A stretch of DNA of 64,000 nucleotides, from assembly GCA_001510575.1 (NCBI GenBank), contig LNGK01000004.1, positions 2,850,667 to 2,914,666 of the forward strand. The letters run 5' to 3'. This document shows, piece after piece, positions 22,383-33,198 of the stretch. The position numbers and the translations under genes were made by a program. The stretch is from Knoxdaviesia capensis (lineage: Eukaryota; Ascomycota; Sordariomycetes; Microascales; Gondwanamycetaceae). The stretch's first letter is position 1. Each line of letters begins with the position of its first letter. The notes beneath the pieces were generated by a model. The model had not been told where the DNA came from and did no database searches. It was given only the letters and a program-made list of their open reading frames with translations.

Positions 22383-25300
22383 TTAGAACAGACCATCAAT
22401 CTGTCCAGTCTCGGTATCAACCTCGACATTGAGATATCCAGGCGCGGTCGGAAGACCGGGAATGGTCTGGATATCGGCAGCCAGAGCATATCTAGAGACG
22501 GGGTGGTGTGGTTAGTATAATGAACATGGTACATACATAATGACACAAAAGGTATACAGTGGAAAAGAAAACTAAAACTTACAGATATCCAGCACCCGCG
22601 GCCATCCGCACATCCCGGATGGGCACGGTGAATCCCTCGGGAGCACCCTTCAGGTCGGGATCATGGGACAGCGAGTACTGCGTCTTAGCAACGCAGATCG
22701 GAAGGTTTCCATATCCCTGGCGGGTGTAGGTATCAACCTTCGCCTGCGCAAGCTCGCTGAACTCGACCGCACCGGCGCCGTACATATTACGTCCGATGGC
22801 CTCGATACGGTCCTGCACGCTGCTGCCATCGTCAACAGCGTACAGCAGCTTGAAGTCCTTGGGCTTGGTGCTGGCCTCCACAACGGCCTTGGCCAGGTTG
22901 ACAGCTCCGAGACCGCCCTCGGCCCAGTGGTTCGCCAGGACGGCATCCTCGGCTCCCTCGGCCAGGGCCTCCTCGCGGATCACGGCAATCTCGGCGTCCG
23001 TGTCGGTGCTGAACCGGTTGATGGCCACCACCACCGGCACTCCAAACTTGCGCGCCGACTGGATGTGGCGCCGCAGGTTGCAGCATCCAGCACGCAGGAT
23101 CTCCACGTTCTCCTCACGGTAAACCTGGTGAAGCGGTGCTCCGGGGGCCACCGGCGGGCCACCACCGTGCACCTTGAGGGCACGAACAGTGGCAACAATC
23201 ACAACCACATCCGGCTGCAGACCGGAAGTGCGGCACTTGATGTTGAAGAACCGCTCTCCGCCCATGCTGAAGTCGAAACCAGCCTCGGTGATGACGAATC
23301 CGGATTTGGTAGCCTCATCCTCATCGGGCTCAGTTCCTGCAAGCTTCAGAGCCATTTTGTCGGCAATGATAGAGCTGGCGCCAATGCTGATGTTGGCAAA
23401 TGGACCGGCATGGACAAACACGGGGGTTCCCTCCAGAGTCTGCATGAGGGTGGGCTTGACGGCGTCCTTCAGCAGAGCAGCCATGGCTCCGGCAACACCA
23501 ATATCATCGCAAGTCACAGCCTCGCCAGCACGCGAGCTGCCAATGACCATGCGACCAAGACGCTCCCGCAGATCCGCCAGGCTTGTGCTTAGGGCTAGGA
23601 TAGCCATGCACTCTGATGCCACGGAGATATCAAAGCCAGTTTCGCGCGTGTGTCCACGCTCGGTTGGGGCAGTTCCAATGCTCACACCACGGAGAAGACG
23701 GTCATTGATATCGACCACACGACGCCACGTGATGGTATCGGGATCAATGTCGAGACGCACCAGACGACGGATCTCGTCAGGGGTCAGCGAATCGGGGTCG
23801 GTTTTATCGATGCCCACGCGTGCAGCCCGGCGCAGCAGAACAGGGGAAAATTGGCGCACTCCGTCCTTGCTAGCAGGAACTAGGCGGCGGTAAAGGGGGC
23901 CATCCTTCTGGGTGGATTCGTGGAACATGCGCGTGTCTATAGCGGCGGCGAGCAAGTTGTTGGCCTGGGTGATGGCGTGGATATCTCCAGTGAGATGGAG
24001 ATTGAACTCGTCCATGGGAATGACTTGGCTGTAACCACCACCGGCAGCACCACCCTTGACTCCAAAGGTCGGGCCCATGCTAGGTTGGCGCACATTGGCA
24101 AAGGTGAGGCGGCCGAGGTGAGCACCCAAGGCCTGGGCGAGACCCATGGTCGTGGTCGACTTGCCCTCGCCCAGAGGAGTCGGGGTGATGCCGGTCACGA
24201 CAACATAGCGGCCATTGCGGCGATGGCCGAGACGCTGAAGCAGGGTCAGGTCAACCTTGGCCTTGTAGGCGCCATAGCTCTCAAGCTCGTGAGAGGCAAT
24301 TCCAACCTCAGATGCCAGGCGAGAAACCGGCTTCGGGACCTGGGCCCGAGATACGGCGATATCCGACGGCACAGGCACGGCAGTGCGCAGAGGCAGAGGC
24401 ACGATCTTGCGGTCCCGCTGGCGTTCAAAGTAGCGAACGGTGGAGTCGACAACGTTTTGCAGGAGCATGGCCACAGTCATAGGGCCAACACCACCGGGAA
24501 CCGGGGTGATGAAGGAAGCCACCTGAACGGCAGCATCAAAGTCGACGTCGCCCACGAGGCGCTGGCCACTCTTCCGGGTAGCATCGGCAATATAGTTTGT
24601 GCCGACATCAATGACAACGGCCCCAGGCTTGATCCAGTCACCCTGGACAAAGCGCGGCTGGCCAATGGCAGCCACCAGCACATCGGCAGTGCGAACAATG
24701 GCGGGGAGGTCCTTGGTTTTGGAGTGGCAGATGGTGACGGTGGCATCGGCATTCCGGAGAAGGTAGCTGACGGGGCTTCCGACAATGTCGCTCCGGCCGA
24801 GAACAACGGCGTGCTTTCCGCTCAAGTCGATGCCGGATTCGGCCAACAGCACCATCACTCCCTTGGGGGTACACGGCACAAAGTTGGGGCGGCCCCCTCG
24901 CTTAGCAAGCTCGCCAATGTTGTTGGTGCCGAAGCCGTCAACATCCTTCTCGTCGGCAACGGCCGAGGTGACGACGTACTCATCAAGAGTTTTGGGGAGA
25001 GGAAGCTGGACCAGAATGCCGTGAACCGAAGAGTCGTTGTTGAGGATGGAGATCTCATGCAACAGTTCAGGTTCCGAAATGGTCTCGGGGAAGTGCAACA
25101 GAGAGCAAGAGATGTTGGCCTCCTCAGCGGCCTTGAGCTTCATGCGCACATAGGTAGCTAGAGTAGGGTCTAGGGTTAGCGGGGGGTGGGGAGACGGCCA
25201 TTTCCTTATAAGTACTGCATAGTTGAGTGGGCCAAGGGCGAATGAGTCTATCTCGGGAACAAGTACGTACTAGAGTCAGATCTATCACCGACTGCAAAGC

Positions 25301-25673
25301 ACAACAGAAGTCACAGTCAGCAGCGTTACACGTAAAAATGGTCGCAATCACACAGGAAGAGAGAGTGGTACAGCAACTGAGGGGATGAATCAAAAGGCGG
25401 GCGGGGGTATAGAGAGGCGTTGAACTGTTCAGGCAGAGGAACAAAATGGGCCGAGCCCGGGGATGAGCTAAAGGGGAAGGTGGACCAAAGGATCAAGGCG
25501 ATACAACAAAAAAAAAAATTAAAAAAAAAAAAAAAGAGGATCACGGGCGTACCTTGGATGATCTTTAGGCTGGGTTGAAAACGAGGGTTCGTCTTCTGGT
25601 GATCGAGAATCTCACGGCTGAGGCGCTCGCGAATGCTTTTCGCAAGTGCCGTACCGTCGATCTTGGCCGCCAT
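22383..25673 (-). CDS. ADE3: Trifunctional C1-tetrahydrofolate synthase
   Basis: Four exons on the minus strand: 25673-25553, 25291-25271 (a 21 nt microexon), 25157-22583 and 22491-22383, giving 941 residues, the usual eukaryotic length. The N-terminal part is the methylene-THF dehydrogenase/cyclohydrolase: YVRMKLKAAEEANI carries the catalytic Tyr and Lys, GRSDIVGSP is the dinucleotide site near 167, and RPNFVPCTPKG is conserved. From about residue 320 comes formyl-THF synthetase, with P-loop PLGEGKSTT at ~375 and the GGYSQVIPMDEFNLHLTGD block. The C terminus ends TAPGYLNVEV...IDGLF as in the family. It interconverts one-carbon folates for purine, thymidylate and methionine synthesis. The MAAKIDG start has a good context (A at -3, G at +4), but the frame stays open for 221 codons upstream with presequence-like sequence, so a second, mitochondrial form is possible. 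Confidence 0.95.
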
Positions 25674-26076
25674 GGTTGGAGAGGTGGAAAAGGTTCGGAT
25701 GCTTTGTGAGCGAAAAGCGTGACTGTGGTGGTTGCGAACAAATGAAGCTGTTGATGAGGAAGAGGAGGGGCAAAAGCTCGGCGATGAGGAGGGGCCGAAA
25801 GACGAAGCACGAGGGGAAGAAGATGAAGAGAGAAACGGAGGAGAAAGACGTGAAAGAGCGGAAAGGGAGAGAGGAGAACAAGAGGAACGATCAATTGAAG
25901 GGTTGGAAGACGAAACAGAGCGAAACCGAGGCAAGGCTAGGGCTGAATTTTCACCAGCCGTGGCCAAAGGTGAAGATTGAGAAGAGCAAGGAAATCTTGG
26001 GCAAAGATAGCCGTGATGATATTTTGCTGCAGAAAAGCCCAGCGATAGCCGCGGTTTAGCGAAAGCGCCTGTAGCG

Positions 26077-26093
26077 TTAGGGTTAGGGTTTAA
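26077..26093 (+). promoter_or_regulatory. Telobox-like motif, two TTAGGG units
   Basis: TTAGGGTTAGGGTTTAA lies in the divergent C1-THF synthase/eIF3i promoter. Telobox motifs are bound by TRF/Tbf1-type Myb proteins and are frequent near translation-related genes in several eukaryotes. Function here is inferred. Confidence 0.55.
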
Positions 26094-26864
26094 TAACCGT
26101 GCTGATAGTTTTAGCCGGCCCTCGCTGTCGACAAGAGTCTCAGGCAAGGTCCGACGGGAGGTCCGGACTCGGCCTTCTGCAGCAGGTCTGTAGGTGTTTG
26201 CATTTGTCTTGCGTTTGCGGGCCTTGGTTGGGCGTGAATAGAAGGTGATCTGCAGTCGAGACGGTGCCACTGCTGCCGCGCTTGACCGCGTTGTCGTCAA
26301 CAATACAGCCAAAGATGCTTGGCTGCAGACTGTCATGGTCGAAAGCTGTCTGCCGGTGGTGGACGAGAAACCGACAGGTCAAAGTTTGAGGTGAAAGTGA
26401 CTTGTTGGGGAGTGGGTAGAGAGAGACCCTGGGGTGCCAATTGTTCAATGCCAGAGGCTGATCGTGTTGTTGTGAGACTATGTATGTGTGTGCGTGTGTG
26501 TGCGTATCTCAGCTGCGTGGTTTTGTTGGCCTCTATAGAACAGATTTCGCTGGTCTTGACGTGATGATGAAGACACAGCTGCAGGGAAAACGATGAACAT
26601 GAAAGACAAGAGATTGAAAAGCAAAGACACTCGCTGGGGATGCGGTAACGGCACAGCACAATCTTAGCAACGCTGGGAGATGAAATGCTGCAGTGATCTA
26701 AAATCCCTTGACGAGACAGAAACAATAGCAAGAAGACAGAAACAATGCACCAGGAGACAGAGGCTGGGGAACAATATCAAGCAGAAACACAGAAAGAAAG
26801 CACGCCGTCAAAAGTCGCATCCAGCCGGGAAATGGATCATGATAGTTTTGTTTCGGGTTTGTCG

Positions 26865-26876
26865 CTAACCCTAACG
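26865..26876 (-). promoter_or_regulatory. Inverted telobox partner
   Basis: CTAACCCTAACG is the exact reverse complement of CGTTAGGGTTAG at 26075-26086. It lies about 525 bp before the eIF3i start. Confidence 0.5.
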
Positions 26877-27399
26877 CGCCAGATATCCCGTTTGGCAGAT
26901 TCGTGAAGTCCTGACATTTCCGGCACGAACTCTACTGCTTCTTTGTCGAAAGCCCTTAATAAGCAAACTCACCCCGCCAAACTACAAATTCCTGCGTTTA
27001 CCCGTCCACACACTGTGGAACAGCCAATAAGAATCTGCGAATCTGCATGCAAAGTTATGGCCCAATATCAAAACGCACACAAATCGTGATGGTGATTTTC
27101 GTCTCTTTTTTTCACACACTTTTCCCCACCATCAAACATCACCACCACCACCAGTTTTTTTTCACTATCACGAACCAGGGATTCGAAGTGACTCAACGCC
27201 ACTTCGTTCTTTTCTTCCACACCCCTAGTGTTTATTTTTCCCCTCCCCCTCGGTTTCTATCGTTGTATCTCTCGATATATCTCCTCATCTCAGGAATATT
27301 CTTCTTCCCTCCATCTCTTCATTTATTGCCCTATAACCAAACCCCCACTTTCTCCCTCCCTCCCTCCCTCTCCCCTCCTTCAGATTTCAGATCACCACC

Positions 27400-28624
27400 A
27401 TGCGGCCCATTCTCCTCAAGGGCCACGAGCGGGCGCTCACCCAGATCCGCTACAACCACGACGGCGATCTCCTCTTCACGGTGGCCAAGGACCAACAGAT
27501 CAGCGTATGGTACTCGCACAACGGCGAACGTCTCGGCTCCTACAAGGGCCACAACGGTGCCATCTGGACCGTCGATGTCGACCCCACCACCACCGTCATG
27601 GCCTCCGGGGCAGCCGATAACACCATCCGCCTGTGGGACGTCAAGACCGGCCGCGAACTGAAGGCGTGGCAGCTCCCCACCGCCGTGAAGCGTGTCGAGT
27701 TCAACGAGGACGGCACCAAGCTCCTGGGCGTCACCGAGAAGCGCATGGGCCACGACGGTACCATTGTGGTGCTGGACATTATCCCCGACGTCGATGCCGA
27801 GCAGTCCGACGAGCGCGCCCTGACCATTGTGTGCAACCCCAGTAAGGCCACCGTGGCCGGCTGGAGCTACCTGTCCAAGTACATTATTGCCGGCCACGAG
27901 GACGGCTCGATATCCCAGTACGACGCGAAGACCGGCGACCTGCTGGAGAACTACCCCATCCACGAGCTCAACTCTCCCATCACCGACCTGCAGTGGTCTC
28001 AGGACCGGACATATTTCATCACTGCGTCGAAGGACAAGACTTCGAAGGTGAGCTTTGTCCCCTTCGCCTTTCTTTCTCGTCCCCCTTTCCCCTTTTCCCC
28101 ACGACACCCATGCTTCTCTTCTTTTGCTAACTTACATCCTCTCCCCTCACAGATCATCACCGCCAAGGATCTCCAGGTCCTCAAGACCTTCACCAGCGAC
28201 ACTCCCCTGAACAGCGCCACCATGACCCCTAAGAAGGACTTTGTCATCCTTGGAGGAGGTCAGGCCGCCGCCGATGTCACCACCACCGATGCTCGCCAGG
28301 GTCGTTTCGAAGCGCGCTTCTACCACAAGATTTTTGAGGATGAGATTGGCCGTGTCCGTGGTCACTTCGGTCCTCTGGTATGTTCCCTCCCCCCTCCCTA
28401 CTCCTCGAGGAACTCTATGTCCCGCCCATATCTCCCACCTAATCGGCCACTAACAGATTCCCCTTGTCTAGAACACCGTCGCCGCCGAGCCTACCGGAAA
28501 GGGATACGCCTCCGGCAGTGAAGACGGATACGTCCGTGTGTATCACTTCGACAAGGGCTACTTCGACTTCACCTACGAGGTCGAGCGGGAGCGGAACAAC
28601 AGATTGCTGCAACAGCAAAGCTAA
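27400..28624 (+). CDS. TIF34: Translation initiation factor eIF3 subunit i (WD40)
   Basis: Three exons: 27400-28047, 28153-28377 and 28472-28624 (introns 105 and 94 nt, all phase 0), giving 341 residues, close to yeast Tif34 (347). It starts MRPILLKGHERALTQI, the conserved eIF3i N terminus, and contains WD40 repeats with GH...WD-type strands, for example SGAADNTIRLWD and the GHEDGSISQYD block. It ends with YVRVYHFDKGYFDF and a basic/Gln tail typical of the family. eIF3i is a beta-propeller that binds eIF3b and eIF3g in the cytosolic eIF3 complex on the 40S subunit. The CT-rich leader fits a highly expressed gene. Confidence 0.96.
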
Positions 28625-29589
28625 ACGGAAGTGCGACGAGATCTAAAAAAAAACATCCGAAACACCATCACGCGTATGAAGGAAACACAAACCTTTACAC
28701 ACATACAAGAACTCCTCTTCTGTTTTTCGTTCATTGGGAGGCAAAAAAGGGAGGGGAATCACTGGCACATGGCGTTCTTCTAAACTTTTTATTCTGGTGG
28801 GCGTTCAGTTCTTTTTTCCCGTTTGTTTTATATTCAAAGTTCATGTCTCTCTTCCCTTGTTTTTATGTGTCACACCCTGTTTTTTTTCTCTTTCATTTTT
28901 GATGACTTGTGACGCAAAATGAAGTCCTAGAACCACTTTCTCACTCAATTCATGACACACTTAGCGTCAAATATCGTAACTCGCGTGAACATGACATTGT
29001 GACCAGGGCCTCCGACGATTGGTGGTTTATCACCATTCGGGGCCGTCTATATCGCTATATATATGTACTTGTAGAACCTTGTATGCCCCGACATAAACCT
29101 CTAGATAGCCTCCTCCCACCAAGACTTAGCAGAATCAATAAGAGCCAGAACGAAGAGAGAGATGGGGCACGAACAAGCAGAAAAAAAGGACACAAAATCA
29201 AGAACCGTCGACTTTAAAAGATCTGAGAAAGCAGAAAACATTTCCATACGTCAGAACGCCGTGAATTTCCCCCACGAGCCCCAAAGGTACAGAAAGGGAG
29301 AGAAATAAAGAAGATAAACAGAGCACATCAACCACCTCATCCCATCCCCAGCATTTTCCAGCCCGCGTAAGATAAAGAAGTGATGAAAACGAAGCAGTTG
29401 AGAAAGAAGAAAAGCACTGATACAGTCCGTTCTAAAAACACCGCGAAAAAAGCACCAAGAAGCATAGACGGAAAAAAAGAAGAAAAAAAGAGGAAAAAAA
29501 CAAAAGAATCCCCTCCGCCAAATTCATCATCACTCAGGGAGGACACGGTGTGTGCTTGTCCCCGTTCAGTTCCTTTTTTTCTTCCTAGC
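28625..29589. other. Convergent 3' intergenic region
   Basis: 3' UTRs of eIF3i and the ISWI gene. T-rich on the eIF3i side and A-rich on the ISWI side. No gene seen. Confidence 0.7.
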
Positions 29590-32500
29590 TTACTTCTTCT
29601 TCTTGCTCTTGCTGCTGCTACCACCGCTGCTCTTCGACTTGGACACCGGGGCCGGCGACGTATTGTTGGACGTTACGCTGGACGCGCGGGATGGAGATGC
29701 AGTGGTGGCCTTGCTACCGGCGCCACTTTTGACGTTATCCAGCGCCTTGTTCTGTAAATGCGAAAAAGAGGGAGAGTTAAAATGCCATATCATAAAAGTG
29801 TCACCCAGCACGCAGGGTTGTACAAAAGGGGGGAGAAAGGGAGTGAGTGGGGAGTGAACCATCTTACCTTCACGCCGTTCTTCGACTTCTTCTTCGCCGG
29901 CGCCAAGCTCAAAATGCTATCCTCGTCGTTATCCGAGTCAGGCTCGCGCTTGGTCTTGCCGTTCGCACCCCCGGCAGACTTGATGGTCGGGGTGCCCGCA
30001 CCGGTGCCGGGCGTCGGGTCCTCAAACTCCTTGACAATGGTGGTCAGCAGCGTGGTGCACCGGCGGCTCAGCTCCACCGGCGTGCGGCTCAGGAAGAACC
30101 AGTCGAACCGGAACAGCGGGCTGTCCCGGATCTCCTCGCGGATGAGCTCGTAGATGCCCTCGCTGTCGATGCCGTGGCGGTCGAGCAGCACCAGCAGGAA
30201 GCGGTCCTCCTCTTCGGTGTACACCTTCTTGTTCGTGGTCGACACCGAGTAGTTGATCTTCAGCTGCTGCAGGGGGACGCGGTACTGCGAGAGCTTCTTG
30301 CGCAGCAGCTGGCGCTGGTGCTCAATCTTGCGCATGCGCTCCTCTCCGTCTTCGATCACCTTGATGTACTTGCTGTAGTCGGCAATCTCCGTGTACCGCT
30401 GCCAGAACACCTTGGCATAGGCCTTCACCTCGGCCGCCGTCTTGCTGTCGACCTCCTCGGCAATGTCATCGTAATTGGTCCGTCCATGGCGCGCCGAGCC
30501 GTTGATAAATTGCTGGAAGTCGCGGCGGTTCCAGTCAAAGCCCTCGTCGGCAAGCTGCTGCTTCTCTTCCAGCTCCTCCGCAGTCAGAGGCGTGGCGTCG
30601 TCTATCTCCTGCTGGTCAAGCGCCCGCTCAGCCTCCCGCTCGTCGAGGGTGTCGTTCTCGCCGTCGGGAAGGGGCACCTTGTATCCAATCTCCTTTCTGT
30701 AAAAGGCAGTCTCGCGATCCTGGAGATCACGCAGACGGGCCGGATAGAACTGGTAGTCGTGGGCGGTAACCTGCTTCGGGGGTCGCGGAGCCTTGGGCTT
30801 CGGCTCAACCTTGGTGGTGGCATACATGGTCTGCTTGAAATAGGCATCCATCGAGTAGGACTGTTCCTTGCGCTCACGCTTGGCAGGCTCAATCCACGTC
30901 ATGAGGTTGAGCTCGCTCTTCTTCTTGGTGAAGTTCTCGCCATTCCACTCGTAGGCCGACTCGGAGGTGAACTTTTGTAGATCATCGAGACCTAGCTTCT
31001 CATACTTGGCGTTGAGCTCCTTGGTTCGAGCCTCGCCACGGGTGAGGATGTCGTCGATGTCGGTATCATCAATGCCGGCGCCTTTCTGACCCAGCACGCC
31101 GGTGCCTCCCTTGGTGTTAAACAGGGTCTGGGCGCCGTGCTGGATCATGGAAAGCAGCTCGTCCTTGTTAGCGGCAGCCTTGGCGGCGGTTTGCGCGCGG
31201 CCCTGCTGGATGACAAGCTGGTCGAGACGCAGCTTTTGCGCGGCTCGCTCCAGCACCTTCTCCTCAATAGCGTTGTCGGTGACAAAACGATACACCACCA
31301 CCTGCTTGGTCTGGCCAATACGATGGGCGCGGTCCATGGCCTGGAGATCGGCCTGGGGATTCCAGTCGCTATCGTAAAGCACCACGATATCGGCAGTGGT
31401 GAGGTTGATTCCGAGACCACCAGCACGGGTGGTCAGGAGAAAGATGAACTTTTCGGAGCCAGGCTTGTTGTACTCGTCAATGGCGGCAATACGGTCCTCG
31501 TGGGCAGTTCCACCGTCTATACGGCAGTATTTATACTGACGGAAGACGCAGTAGTCCTCCAGAATATCCAGAAGACGGCTCATTTGCGAGAAGATAAGCA
31601 CGCGGCTGCCCTGCTTCTTCATACGGGCTAGAAGGCGATCCAGAACGGCCATCTTGCCCGAGTTGTCAATCAAATGCTCGTCGGTAGTGTAAGGGGGGCC
31701 GGGCTCGGCGCCTTCGAAAAGGTAGGGGTGGTTGCAGCACTTCCGGAGCTGCATGACAATGTTGAGAAGGCGGGTTTTCGATTCGCGCTTTCCGCCAGCA
31801 CCGTTGACAGCATCGATGTCTTTCTCGAGAATCTTCTGGTACCACTTGACCTGCATGTCGGACATGCCCAGGTACACGTTGACCTCCTTCTTGGGCAGCA
31901 GGCTCTTTTCAACGTCAGCCTTGACACGGCGAAGAAGGAAAGGCCGCAGCACACGGTGAAGCTGCTGGACGACGGTGTCCTGATCCCGATCCTGGCCGGA
32001 GAACCACTGGTCGAAAGCCTCGGAGTCGCCGAAGACATCGGGGAGCAAGAAGTTGAGGAGGGCCCAAAGCTCGTGGAGGTTGTTCTGGAGCGGGGTACCG
32101 GTGATGAGGAGGCGGTTACGCGATTGGAAGAGGCGGATGACTTGAGCTAGCGACGACTCCTCGTTCTTGATACGGTGAGCCTCGTCAATGATGATGTACG
32201 ACCAGGCGACCTTCTTCAAATGCGACTTCTCGCGCAGGATCATCTCGTAACTTGTAATGCACACATCGAACTTCTCGTCGACGAGACGATCGGCAATCAG
32301 GCTGCTGCGCTCCTCTTTGGCACCCTGCAGAACGAGAATATTGACTTCGGGGGTCCACTTTTCGAATTCGCGCTTCCAGTTGTTAACGGTGGACTTGGGC
32401 ACGGTGATCAGGTGGGGGCCCTTGATGTTGAGGTGGTGGCGGAGGTAGCCAAGAAACGCAATGGTTTGCAAAGTCTTTCCGAGACCCATTTCATCGGCAA

Positions 32501-33198
32501 GAATGCCGGAAATGCCGTTCTCGTGCAGAGAGATCAGCCAGTTGAGGCCGGCAACCTGGTAGTCGCGCATAGTGCCTTGGATGAAGGGGGGCGAATCGCG
32601 GAAGACGGTGTCGGACGAGCCGCCATGCTTTTCGTCGCGGAGGAGTTCGGCATCTTCTTCGGCCTCGGTGCGACGGCGACGGTCGACAACGGCGCCGCCC
32701 TGGCGACCACCGATCTTCTGGTTTCTGGCGGCTTCTTCGTTTTGGCGGTCGATCTCGGCCATGATTTCACGGATCTTGGGGTTGGGATTCGTCTCGATGA
32801 AGTGGCGGAAGAGGTCGGTAAGACCCAGGAGGTACCGGAACCGGCGGATGGAGTCATCTTCTTTCGACTCGCCTAGGCGGTCCAGCTTCTTGCCGAGAAC
32901 GGTCTTGCGCAGATGGTTTACTTCCGACCGGCGCTTTCGACCGTCGCCGATGAGCTCACCGGCAACGCTAGATTCGGTGGTGTTCGGCTGGGTATCAGAG
33001 TCGGTATAATCGGGGGTCTCATCGACATCCTAGGCAGATGAGACAGCACAGGTGTTAGCTTAACAACCACAGTCTCACAGCACTTCACAAGAAGAAAACG
33101 CCATCACTGACCATTTCGGTGAGTCGGCTATCATCGGGAGCATCATTCATGGACGCGTCTGACTCGGCCAGACTGGTGCGAGAAGCTCTGGGAGCCAT
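29590..33198 (-). CDS. ISWI-family chromatin-remodelling ATPase
   Basis: Three exons on the minus strand: 33198-33112, 33029-29868 and 29751-29590 (introns 82 and 116 nt, phase 0), giving 1136 residues, like yeast Isw1/Isw2. The SNF2 ATPase has GLGKT at ~211, DEAH at ~311, and the C-terminal helicase lobe with TRAGGLGINL and DSDWNPQ...RAHRIGQ. It is followed by the HAND region (~780), a SANT domain (~860-910) and a SLIDE domain (~960-1030), ending in a Ser/Lys-rich tail. HAND-SANT-SLIDE defines ISWI, which slides and spaces nucleosomes in the nucleus. Which paralogue (Isw1 or Isw2) cannot be told from sequence alone. Its upstream region has an MCB element at 33344. Confidence 0.95.

Larger units (their letters stand above)
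25674..27399. other. Divergent promoter region, C1-THF synthase / eIF3i
   Basis: 1.7 kb between two divergent starts. It has telobox motifs at 26077-26093 and 26865-26876 in opposite orientation. From 26336 to 25674 on the minus strand the frame is open in phase with C1-THF synthase. The last 200 bp before eIF3i are CT-rich. Confidence 0.7.

Noticed and set aside
23920..25161. 413-codon antisense frame across C1-THF synthase
   Set aside because: It mirrors the GC-rich coding strand of a certain gene. His/Gly/Asn-rich with no family pattern.
29847..30980. 377-codon antisense frame across the ISWI gene
   Set aside because: Leu/Val/Arg-rich shadow of the HAND-SANT-SLIDE coding region, with no independent support.
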